A stretch of DNA of 64,000 nt from Halichondria panicea (lineage: Eukaryota > Porifera > Demospongiae > Suberitida > Halichondriidae). The notes under the pieces were generated by a model, which did not search any database, was not told the origin of the DNA, and saw nothing but the letters and a program-made list of their open reading frames with translations. The stretch is from the NCBI RefSeq assembly GCF_963675165.1, contig NC_087382.1, positions 5,495,963-5,559,962 of the forward strand, read 5' to 3'. Shown here piece by piece: positions 1 through 9,651 of this stretch; position 1 is the first letter of the stretch; every line of letters begins with the position of its first letter. The position numbers were made by a program, and so were the translations under genes.

Positions 1-570
1 GTCTCATGTATTTCGTCAACGACCTGATGTCATTTTGAAATGGCTAGATCTAGATGCTATCCCATAATTGCGTTTGGTTTTTTGGAGCTGTTTTCTCAGG
101 ATGGCTAGTTGACGCTAAGCTGGGGAACTATATAGAGTAGTGTTGTTCCTCCAGTATTTGTTTTCTAGTGCCACACTATAGTTCCTGACATTGCTCATTA
201 CTTGAGCTTGTTTCTAATTCTGGAACCAGTCTACTACTATATATCACAGTGATTTAGGCAGTCCATTATAATTGAAATATTACATTCGGTTTCTCAAAGT
301 TTGCTCACAATGTTACTTGCTAGTATCATGTGCAGCTATAGTTTGTGCTCAGGCTCCATACAACATGAGAGGAGTGTTTGGTGGGTGTATGGCACTTGTG
401 TTGATGTCACCTTCAATTATCAGCTCTTCTTTTCTATTGAACATCACTATTATAATTAAGATTAAAGCCGATCTGTCAGTCTGCTTGGCTTCATCCTGTA
501 GATCTACTTGTCTCCTGGCTTACTGGTACAAGAGGAGAGCTTGAGATGAGATGAGGACACAAACTTTTGG
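1..570 (+). pseudogene. decayed POT/SLC15-like transporter copy
   Basis: The stretch reads as a collapsed copy of the transporter found intact at 965-2527. It starts inside the coding region (window edge) around the first helices. The PTR2-type segment GWL-D-KLGNY is recognisable near 100-150, and the TM10 motif AQAPYNMRG near 347-372. The copy ends near the C-terminal WYKRR motif around 520-540. Large internal parts (helices 3-9 and the cytosolic loop) are missing, and an in-frame stop replaces the usual tail. It is a relic of a duplication; no function is expected. Confidence 0.8.
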
Positions 571-940
571 AGGAAGTCTATATAATCTGTTATATAGACA
601 CTTTTTTTCATCTGCATGTCTGTCAATCATGCATGTCGTAAAATGTAAATGTGTTACTACATGATGTAATAATTATTGTTGTATTTCTACACATAATTAC
701 TTTCATCTCTCTATACACAGTCATACAATTTGTCAATGGACACCTCTGATAATAATTATGTATTAACAATCGATTGCATGTACGAATACTGAAACTAAAC
801 TTCTAATAGCAACATGATTCCTTTGAAGTTCCACTATAATTATATATTTGTCTTTATAAGAACCACACATGCAGTAGTTACAAGTTTCACTCATTGCAAC
901 AAATAGATTTTGCTCTCCTATAGTTACAACAATAGTGTTT

Positions 941-958
941 GCCATCCCTACATGTGCA
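941..958 (+). promoter_or_regulatory. shared 5' motif GCCATCCCTACATGTGCA before the POT start codon
   Basis: The same motif, usually preceded by TTTAGCA, lies just upstream of the start codon in the POT copies at 20838, 23415 and 27961, and in the decayed copies at 2905 and 30318. A close version (GCCATCCCATACATGCAC, 4133-4150) precedes the unrelated beta-helix gene. The preceding (T/A)A(A/G)CAG could be a 3' splice site of a 5'UTR intron. This is seen in sequence; the function is inferred. Confidence 0.5.
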
Positions 959-964
959 TCAGTT

Positions 965-2527
965 ATGAGACAAACTAACTCTACGAGCGGAGGCAGCCCT
1001 CTGGTATCAAAGAATGGCTGGTGCAAGTACAGAGTGAGGTGGTTCTATTCCAAAGGAGCATTTCTCGTTCTGGTCTGGGTTATGCTGTTGACTATAGCCT
1101 GTATATCAGTGTACCATGTTTTCCATCAACAACCTTATGTCAATTCTGTAATTTTGAAATGGCTACTTGCTATCCCATCTGTGTTTGGTTTGTTCGGAAC
1201 TGTTTTCTCAGGATGGTTAGCTGACGCTAAGCTTGGGAACTACAGAGTGATGAAATACAGTTTTGTGCTGTTATTTTTTACAAGTTTGTTTTCTAGTGCC
1301 GTCACCCTAGTTCCTGGTATTGCTCATTACGTATATGTTGTGAGTGTCATGTACTGCATAGGTGGGAGTCTCTCTATAGTAGCTGTGGTAGCATGCTATG
1401 TTACTTTACTACAACTTGGCCTGGATCAGATGCCTGATGCTTCATCTTCCAATATCACTAGTTTTATTGCCTGGTTTGCATTCAGTATCTATGCTGGTGT
1501 TTGGATTCCTTATGTTGTCGATTTGCCCATTATATCTGGTACTTTGTGTAGCAGTCAAATACCATACTGGGTTGTCCAACTTTACAGTTTACTGCCACCT
1601 TTGTGTGTGAGTGCTGTTCTTATTCTTGACTTTCTCCTAGCTAAGAAATGGCTTATAATTGAGCCAAAGTCACCTCAGTCCCTCAAAACCATCTACCGTG
1701 TTCTCAAGTTTGCAGCCAAGCACAAGGCTCCCCTCAATCGCAGTGCTCTCACATACTGGGAGGAAAACGTACCTTCAAGAATGGACCTGGGAAAGTCAAG
1801 ATATGGTGGACCATTCACTACGGAGCAAGTTGAAGATGTGAAGACCATCCTACGTTTGTTACCCCTCTGCTTAACGCTATGGCTTCTTGGGTGCTCACTT
1901 GCAATATTCCATCCGCTAAACCATGCTTATAGTGTTTATCCTCCAGATTGGAATTGTTATGTTTCAAGGCTTCTGTCTTTGTTCACATATCACAATTTGT
2001 GGTGTGGTATGGTTTGGACAATCTTTTATGAATTTGTTCTATACCCAGTGATTTGTAACAAGCTTCCCAGCATCCTTAGAAGAATTGAGATAATTTCTCT
2101 CTTCAATATGACTCTCAGTATTGTGTTTCTAATTCTGGAACTGCTACAAACCAATTTCGATGATTTAGATGCAATCAAGTATGTTACAATCGTCTTAACT
2201 TCAATTTCTAGAGGTTTGCTCACAATTTTGCTTGCTAGTACCATGCTGGAGTTAATTTGTGCTCAAGCTCCATACAACATGAGAGGATTGTTTGGAGGGT
2301 GTTTGGTGTTGGTGTTGTTCTCATCTTTTATTATTGGCTATTGCTTTCCATTGAACGTCAGACTCACAATATATGAGGTTATTGTTAGAGTAGGTATCAG
2401 TCTGCTTGGATTTATCCTGTACTGCCTCCTTGCTCGCTGGTATAAAAGGAGAGTTAGAGATGAAGACTACAATGCACACAGAGTGGTGGAGGAGGTCTAT
2501 GATCGATATTTGTCAGCTCAGAATTAA
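965..2527 (+). CDS. POT/SLC15-like peptide-transporter family protein (copy 2, intact)
   Basis: Single-exon gene for a 520-residue multi-pass membrane protein. Family evidence: G-W-L-A-D-x-K-L-G-N-Y at residues 83-93 (PTR2 signature), LGLDQMPD near 151-158 (the POT 'GxDQ' helix-4/5 motif), a large cytosolic loop between helices 6 and 7 (about 233-302) containing YGGPFTTEQVEDVK, and AQAPYNMRG near 433 (the POT helix-10 'QAPxxM' motif). The family moves di/tripeptides or related solutes with protons. The helix-1 ExxER proton-coupling motif is absent here (RWFYSKGAF instead), so substrate and coupling are unknown. I chose ATG 965 because the following MRQTNST is shared by the paralogues at 23415 and 27961, whereas the sequence from the in-frame upstream start at 935 is not. 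The tail ends VVEEVYDRYLSAQN. The gene lies at the left of a 7.5-kb duplicated block. Confidence 0.85.
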   Translation: MRQTNSTSGGSPLVSKNGWCKYRVRWFYSKGAFLVLVWVMLLTIACISVYHVFHQQPYVNSVILKWLLAIPSVFGLFGTVFSGWLADAKLGNYRVMKYSFVLLFFTSLFSSAVTLVPGIAHYVYVVSVMYCIGGSLSIVAVVACYVTLLQLGLDQMPDASSSNITSFIAWFAFSIYAGVWIPYVVDLPIISGTLCSSQIPYWVVQLYSLLPPLCVSAVLILDFLLAKKWLIIEPKSPQSLKTIYRVLKFAAKHKAPLNRSALTYWEENVPSRMDLGKSRYGGPFTTEQVEDVKTILRLLPLCLTLWLLGCSLAIFHPLNHAYSVYPPDWNCYVSRLLSLFTYHNLWCGMVWTIFYEFVLYPVICNKLPSILRRIEIISLFNMTLSIVFLILELLQTNFDDLDAIKYVTIVLTSISRGLLTILLASTMLELICAQAPYNMRGLFGGCLVLVLFSSFIIGYCFPLNVRLTIYEVIVRVGISLLGFILYCLLARWYKRRVRDEDYNAHRVVEEVYDRYLSAQN

Positions 2528-2894
2528 GATATCTACCTATGCACAGAACCATTTATGTTGGTATAGATGTACAGGTGATTCATTGTGAACAGCTTGCACA
2601 CACACGTACACACAAAAAGCGTGCTATATATGCAACAGTTTTAGTATGCTCACTGCACTTCTTTTTTTTTCATCAGTCTTGCAATTTATCATTGGACACC
2701 TTTGATTATCTTTGAGCTTGTATTAACGATCGATGGCATGTATGAATACTGAAACTGCAATAACCCTTTCAGGGATGATAGTTGCTATGATTATATAGGT
2801 GTGTCGCACTGCATGCAAGAATAATATAGTTTCGCTCTGTATTACAATAGAATATAGAAACTTGTTCCAATAGATTTTGCTCTCTTATATAATT

Positions 2895-3370
2895 ACAGTT
2901 TACGTTTAGCAGCCATCCCTACATGACTGTGTGTGTGACTGTCTGCATGTTATATAAGACAAACTATAACTCTACGAACGAAGACAGCCCTCACAGTGAG
3001 GTGGTTCTATTCCAAAGGACTTCTGGTCTGGATTCTGCTGTTAACTATAACCTGTTCCTCGGTGCCTGGTATATCCCCCTGGTGCTACCTGCATGCTACT
3101 GGTTTGTTAGGAGCTGCATGTTTTCTCAGGATGGCTAGCTGACGCTAAACTACTTGGGAACTACAGAGTAATGAAATACAGTTGTTTCTTCCTATGCTTT
3201 CTAGTCACCTGCACCCTAGTTCCTGGCGTTGCTCAATATACGTGAATGTCTTGTACTGCATAGGTGCATGGGAGTCTCTTTATCGTAGCAAGAGTAGCAT
3301 GTTTTGTTACCTCACTTATACAACTCGGCCTGCAAAACTTTAAGTATGCTGCAACATCAACAACAATTAC
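2895..3370 (+). pseudogene. decayed POT/SLC15-like copy (block A)
   Basis: After the 3' flank of the intact gene, the sequence shows the POT 5' motif (GTTTAGCAGCCATCCCTACATG near 2905), then fragments matching the N-terminus (ACAAACTATAACTCTACGAACG), the basic YRVRWFYSKG region and the GWLADAKLGNY region. All are out of frame with one another and interrupted by stops. Homology fades after about 3340. The same relic, with further decay, sits at 30318-30745 in block B, so it predates the segmental duplication. Confidence 0.75.
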
Positions 3371-4132
3371 TGCAAAGGAAAAAATCGCATAATTATGCCA
3401 TAATTATACATGTATACATGACTTGTAGTCATGGCAATGTCAATGGAATACGAATGTAATTACTTATGAAGTTCTTGGAAAGGCTTACTATAATTATTGT
3501 GGTAGAACAAAACAAATTTGCCATAATTATTTTAAGAAGGTATACCATCGACTTGGGTATTTTGTCAGGTAAAACATTTGTAATTTCGTGGGCAAGCTGA
3601 CCTCACCGAACCATAAAAACCTAGGTATTAATTTTACCGGCAATGATTTAATGCAATGAAGCAAATGCAGTTTTTTTACTCACAAAAGTCACTGCTGTTC
3701 AAGTCGAATGAATTTTTCACCCCAAGAAAATTACCCACTCTATAGATCTAGCATATCCCACATTGTGTGGGGCTTCTTGTTTCACAGGATACTTCTGTGG
3801 TTACTGGGGGAACTACAGGGGAGGTACTAAGTCTACCCCAATGTCAGACAATCAGATGGCCATGCCATTATGTGGTTGAACTGGTGCTTTCTTTCAAACT
3901 TCCCTAAGTGCATAGCATGAGGAAATCATCATGACACAATATTTAAAGTGCTTCTTAACAAGCAAAAGTAGTGAAAACAGCTAGTATACTGAAGTGGAGC
4001 ATCCATTGAATAGTGAGTTTAAGATCACAATTATCATTGTAGTTACTATAATTATGGCATGCATTGTATATACAATAGGTATACATAACCATTCTTGGAG
4101 CAGCATAATTGTAACATACGTACCAATTAACA
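3371..4132 (+). other. spacer upstream of beta-helix gene
   Basis: About 760 bp of AT-rich, non-coding sequence shared with 30746-31612 of block B. It contains a segment with TTCGTGGGCAAGCTGACC near 3588, resembling internal parts of MITE-like elements in this window. No gene is seen. It presumably includes the beta-helix promoter. Confidence 0.5.
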
Positions 4133-4157
4133 GCCATCCCATACATGCACCTCAGAT

Positions 4158-7100
4158 ATGCTGTCTATAAGTATTCTCAGCTGGTTAGTGCTACTGATCC
4201 TAGCTACTGTTACCAGGAGCGAGAACTATCACATTGTACCAGTGGATTCAACCGACTTTTGTCAGAACTATCGAAATGAAACTTGTTTCACTCTCGAGCA
4301 GCTTGTTCAAACAGACCTGTTATCTGGTGGAGACAATCTCACTTTAAGCTTTCTACCTGGAGATCATGTGTTAACTGATAATTTATTGATTCGTAACTTT
4401 TCGCATGTGCAAATCACTGGCCAGAACACAAGTACAACTGTAGTTGGATTTCATAGCAATGGTATGATACTTTTTGTTAGTATTTCTGAATTAAATATTG
4501 AAAACTTTGGTTGTTAGAGCGAATTTAGGACCTCAAAACAATAATCAAACTTTTATCATTGACGGTGCCAATGATGTGCACATCAATATTTAAAAACTGC
4601 TACTTTTCAGACTTGGAAAACCACCTGGTTAAAATTGTTAATACTCAAACTGCAACAATTGAGAGCACTCTCATTATAAACAACACTGGTCAGGCACTGC
4701 ACATTGAGGCTGATGATGTGTACATAGCAAATAGCAAGTTCACTAGAAATGATGGAGGTGCAGTTGACATTGAATCAAACAATACGCTGATCATCAACAC
4801 AGAGTTCAACTACAACAGTGCTGTGAGCAGAGGAGCATTACAAGTGGTATCTGGTACTGTAGTGATCACTTGGTGTAACTTCACAAATAATATAGCTTCT
4901 CAGGATGGTGGATCGATTCATGTTGTCTCAGGCAGTGTGTCCATCTCCAACAGTGAGCTGACAAATAACATTGCTGACTATGGTGGAGCGATCGATGTTT
5001 ACTCAGGTAGTTTGTCCATCTCCAACAGTGAGCTGGCAAATAATAGTGCTGACTATGGTGGAGCGATTGATGTTGTCTCAGGTAGTATGTCCATCTCCAA
5101 CAGTGAGTTGACACACAACAGTGCTGTCTGCTATGGTGGAGCGATTGATGTTGTCTCAGGTAGTGTGTCCATTTCCAACAGTGAGCTGACAAACAACAGT
5201 GCTGGCTATGGTGGAGCGATTGATGTTGTCTCTGGCAGTGTGTCTATCTCCAACTGTGAGCTGAAAAACAACAGAGCTGACTCTGGTGGAGCGATTTATG
5301 CCGGCTCAGGTAATGTGTTCATCTCCAACAGTGAGCTGACAAAAAACAGTGCTGACATTGGTGGAGCGATTTATGTTGACTCAGGTCATGTCATTGTGTC
5401 CAACAGTGAGCTGAGAAACAACAGAGCTGACTCTGGTGGAGCAATTTATGCCGGCTCAAGTAATGTGTCTGTCTCCAACAGTGAGCTGACAAACAACAGA
5501 GCTAGAGATAGAGGAGTGATATATGTTGATTCAGGCGAAACGTCCGTCTTTAACAGTACCCTAGCCAACAACAGTGTTGACCTTGGAATGATTTATGTTT
5601 CTCGGTCTTCTTGATATTAAAGACACTAACATTGCTAATAACATAGCCAGTTCTATGGAGGATGGAGGCATTATTTATGCTTTTGACAGTCGAGTCGACT
5701 TTAATTGACCTACAACATTCAGTAATAATCGTAGTATGCTTGGAGGAGCCATCAGCGCTGAACAGAGTCGAATATACATTAACACGGAAGGAGTGATCAT
5801 CACCAACAACACGGCTACCTTTGGAGGAGGGATATTTCTGAGAGAAAGTACACTCTTTGTAAATAAGCCAATAAATATCTATCAAAACACAGCACACCAG
5901 GATGGTGGAGGGATTTATGCTTTTTCAAGTACAATTGAATTTCACATTCCAAGTAAACAAAGTGAGATTACTGAAAACATTGCCGAGAATGGTGGAGGTA
6001 TTTATGCAGCAGCAACAACCCTTAACCTTACTCAATCGTACGTTAACATTGACTCAAACACAGCTAATGCTAGTGGAGGTGGAATGTATCTACAGCAATT
6101 TTCGAAACTGTACCTATTTAAAAAGGACTCTGAGGAAATTTAACACATGTCACATTGATGATTAACAACAACGTGGCTCAGTACGGAGGGGGGATATTTG
6201 TGGCAGATGACACACAGAGGAGCCCGTGTGGAGGAGGGGCCACAGAAGATGATGCTACTCAAACTATTTTTGCTAAATGCTTTTTTCAAACAAATAAATT
6301 GTATAATCATGGCTCCGTAAACTATTTCAACACATTCATGACTAACAACACAGCTACCCAGTCAGGAACAGACATCTACGGAGGTCTGTTGGACAGGTGT
6401 ATATATAGCAAGTAAAAATGCTGAATATAAATCTTCAAAAGGGTTGGACTACATCAGTAACACTATAAAATCCTCCACCGAATTGTCAAGTATTTTTTTG
6501 CAAAAATGACTATAAAATGATTTCCACAAGAAAGGGATACACATTTAAAATCAGTGTTATGGCTGTTGACCAAGTTGGAAATCTAATAAATGCAACAATT
6601 CGCAGTTCTGTTATCACTGAGAGTAGAGTTGGTCGTCTCAAAGAAGGACAGGCAGAACAAGAAGTTGGCAATCAGTGCACAGAATTAGAGTACAATGTAT
6701 TCTCACAAGACAGCTCTGCTCAAGTGGAACTCTATGCTGAAGGTCCATGCATTAATTTGGGAATTTCAAGAGAACTTATCAATATTTCTTTTTAAATCTG
6801 CTCATGCCCTATTGGGCTCAAATCTGTCGAGTCCGATATTGAGTGCAGGTGTGTTTGTGATCTAGATTTGCAACAAAGATATCGGATAACAAACTGTTTT
6901 GAGGAAAATGGAACCGTAACGCTGGAAAGAAATAACAACACGTGGATAGAAGTCATAAATACTACGAACGAAACAGGTTACGTTGTTAGCAGTACACTTG
7001 ACTATTGTGTGCAAAAACCAGTCAACATCAGTCTATAAGCAACCCTGACGAACAGTGTGCCTACAATGGAAGTGGTGTCTTGTGTGGAGAATGTGAACCA

Positions 7101-8426
7101 GGACTCAGTCTTGTATTAGCTACGTCAAACTGTAGAGAATGTTCTAATCTTTACCTTCTTCTAGTAATACCATTTGCGCTGGCAGGCATATTGCTAGTTG
7201 CTTTAATTCTCGTGCTCAACATCACTATAGCAACTGGAACTATTTATGGCCTCATATTTTACGCCAATATAGTAGTTTCTAATAAAGCAATTTTCTTTTC
7301 TAGTTTAAACAACTTTTTATCAGTTTTTGTATCATGGGTGAATCTTGACCTGGGAATCGAGGACATGCTTTTACGATGGAATGAACTCTCAAGCAAAAGT
7401 GCTCCTTCAAGTTGTCTTTCCCGCTTACCTGTTTCTTTTAATGTTTCTTATTATTATTTTGAGCAAGTACTTTAACTCATTTGCAAAGCTCCTCTCCAAA
7501 AGGAACCCAGTTGCTGCCCTAGGCACTCTCGTTTTATTCTCTTATTTAAAATTTTTACAGTTTATCATTGATACACTACAAAACAGGGTCTTGGAATATC
7601 CTGACGGATCCACCAAGACTGTATGGTTGTTTGACGGCAAGGTGTTATACTTCACTCCCGAACACACCCCTCAGTTTGTTGCTGCAGCCATAATCCTCAT
7701 TGCTGGTGGATTGTTCACTGTGCTGCTCTTTTTTGGACAATGGTTTCCGCGCTGTTCCAAGGTTATGAAATGGACCAAAACACAAAGTACATTGGTTTCA
7801 TGGACGCATATCATGCTCCATTCACTCCCAAGCATCGCTACTGGGTGGGACTGCTCCTTTTTGCTCTTATTGTTCACAATATACTAGCTTCCATGGCTCC
7901 AGACAATTTTCTTCCCGTGCTATCATCTGGGGCTGTATCAGTTGGACTGATTGGATGGAAACTACTGAATAATTGTTTGTATAAAAGTAAGTTCTGTGAT
8001 TCCCTCGAAAATCTCTATCTACTCAACGTTGCTATTCTAGCATTTGGCACCTCCTATGTCAAAGATACAAATAAAGATCAGTCAGCACTAGCCAATATTT
8101 CAATGGCTATATCATTCATCTTATTTGTGACAACCCTCAGCTACCATTTTTACCAATTCGTACTCAAGAAGAGTAATACATGGCTGAAGATAGAGGACAC
8201 CATAAGGAACTTAGGAGCAGGTGCTGCAGACATGAGACTCCGACGAGCTAAAAATGCCCGGGAAATGTATCAGCTGGTAGCCGATGAAAACAATGATAAT
8301 GAATTACTCGAAGCAATAGACAAATATGAACAAAGTGACCCCTTGGACCCACCTTACACTGATGGAGCAATGGAAGAAGCTGACCCTGATCATTACATCC
8401 TCCTCCCATCATCATACCAGCCATGA
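4158..8426 (+). pseudogene. beta-helix (PMP-like repeat) multi-pass membrane protein gene, copy A, broken
   Basis: An intronless gene of about 4.3 kb. It starts with a clear signal peptide (MLSISILSWLVLLILATVTR), then a right-handed beta-helix region made of rungs such as NSELTNNSADYGGAIDVVSG, like the polymorphic-membrane-protein (Chlam_PMP) repeats found in many sponge and cnidarian proteins. A Cys-rich knot (GVLCGECEPGLSL-L---NCRECSNLYLL, near 7075-7165) follows, then a C-terminal multi-pass membrane domain (FYANIVVSNKAIFF, DAYHAPFTPKHRYW, YVKDTNKDQSALANISM). Against copy B at 31638, this copy has at least eight lesions: a 2-nt loss near 4512, a disrupted codon run near 4590, a 1-nt loss near 6139, a 4-nt gain near 6404, a Gln-to-stop near 6793, a 2-nt gain near 7034, a 1-nt gain near 7361 and a 1-nt loss near 7780. 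A host adhesion or sensing role is only a guess from architecture. Confidence 0.8.
4900..5600 (+). repeat. tandem 69-72-bp coding repeats (beta-helix rungs), about 9 units
   Basis: The unit encodes SGSVSISNSELTNNSADYGG plus AIDVV, with variation at a few positions. Units are 23-24 residues, i.e. one long rung or two short rungs of a parallel beta-helix. About nine units are present here and about eleven in copy B (32380-33150), so the array has changed length since duplication. Confidence 0.85.
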
Positions 8427-8501
8427 GGCCTGACTAGCTGAGACTATCCTACAGAGACGAGCTAGCCCCCCTCACCACAGAGGACTACAAAAGACCAGCC
8501 C

Positions 8502-8814
8502 AAGGTTGTAAATCAATTGTACAGAATGACAACCACAATGCAAGGTTGTTACAACCTGTTTTCCAGGTTGTAACAACCTTTCTGCAACCAAACCACCTTG
8601 TAGCAAGCTTGTTACAAGCTTGACATTTCTGTATGGGAGTGCTGACCGTTATCTACCCCTCTCTAGAATATTGATACTTGTAATGCACTCTAGTATAACT
8701 CCATGCACCCCAGCTGTCTAATAATGTTTTAAGTACTGTTAAGTGTATATATGAGTCACTGTTACAATGATAGCATGTGCATGATGTCACTTACCTGCTA
8801 CCATGGTCTGACAG
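8502..8814. repeat. junction region with short inverted repeats
   Basis: This follows directly on the end of duplicated block A. It contains a perfect 17-bp inverted repeat AAGGTTGTTACAACCTG / CAGGTTGTAACAACCTT (8542-8558 and 8564-8580, 5-nt loop), flanked by further AAGGTTGTAA and CAAGCTTGTTACAAGCTTG copies. It looks like remains of a hairpin-forming MITE. No gene is seen between here and the first DNAJC13 exon. Confidence 0.6.
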
Positions 8815-9651
8815 GTTGAGATGGCCCTAGAGGCGCTGTACAACGTGATCCATAACAACGCAGGAGTGGAGACACAGTACAACGGACATTTTAAACTCCT
8901 CTTCTCATTTTTCAGGTTCCAGGGTGCCAAGAAGCTGCAGATGCTCACTCTCAAGGTACACAAAACACGCACTCCACGATTGATTTGGGTGTGACTTTAC
9001 CTCATAATGGTATGAAAATAAAGGTATAGATTACAAAGATGGGGTGGGGCTATTGCTGTGAGCAAAGTTTTGTCCTGATTTGTGAAAAGGTTGTTTTTTA
9101 GGGAGGGCAGGGGGGGCGTAATCTACACAGTCTCAAAAGGTAGACGTGTAAACATGTTATTGTAAGCAAAAATTCAGAGTTTATAGTTCAAAGTTTTGAT
9201 ATTGTTAGATGAGAATGAGCAGGTTTGATTCTTGGGCTACTATATCCATTGGCAGCATGTCTAATTTAATGGGGCGGCCTTGAGACGATTTTGTACCCGC
9301 GAAAAGGTATACACTCACGAACATTACCCGCTACAGCTAGTGTATACAGTATTGTGGCTTGTGTTATCATTCCTTTAAGCCACTCGTGTACGTAGCTTAT
9401 GTATACATGTATAAGTGTGATATCACGATTATGTAGTGTTTGTATTACGAATGCTCGAATTGTTACCTATACATGTACTTGAAGCTATGTCAACTGAAAA
9501 TTCATTTGCCGAAAAATTCATTTCCTACAGTACTTGCAATGTACATAAAACAAATACATAAAACAAAACCTTCTACAGTGTAGTAAAGAATACCTTCAAT
9601 GTATATTGTATATCACTATTAGTTATCTATCTAGCGTATAGTATATAGTGT

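Larger units (their letters stand above)
923..8501 (+). repeat. segmental duplication, block A (POT + beta-helix genes)
   Basis: This 7.6-kb block is collinear with 28763-36134. Homology starts at the GTTACAACAATAG sequence upstream of the POT start codon and runs through the POT gene, its 3' flank, a decayed POT copy, the spacer and the whole beta-helix gene. It stops abruptly after AGACCAGCCC. Block B has a 435-bp in-frame deletion in the POT gene and about 105 bp more spacer near 30940-31040. Both blocks carry independent small indels in the beta-helix gene. Confidence 0.9.

Noticed and set aside
1767-2214. A real intron in POT genes bounded by GTACCT and TTTCTAG, suggested by the gap in copy 8
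   Set aside because: The segment is open, conserved in all intact copies and encodes the loop plus helices 7-9; the gap in copy 8 keeps GTA and ATTTCTAG, so it is a deletion rather than splicing.
4881-5192. Antisense open frame with repeated SAHCWRWTH
   Set aside because: Mirror of the tandem beta-helix repeats on the coding strand.
4900-5600. Regular 70-bp repeats as a possible CRISPR array
   Set aside because: Units are contiguous coding repeats without unique spacers, in a eukaryotic gene with a signal peptide.
4158-8426. Bacterial (chlamydial) contamination or transfer because of PMP-like repeats
   Set aside because: The C-terminal multi-pass domain and Cys-rich segment belong to an animal family, and the locus is embedded among intron-bearing animal genes. 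Similar repeats arise convergently in beta-helix proteins.
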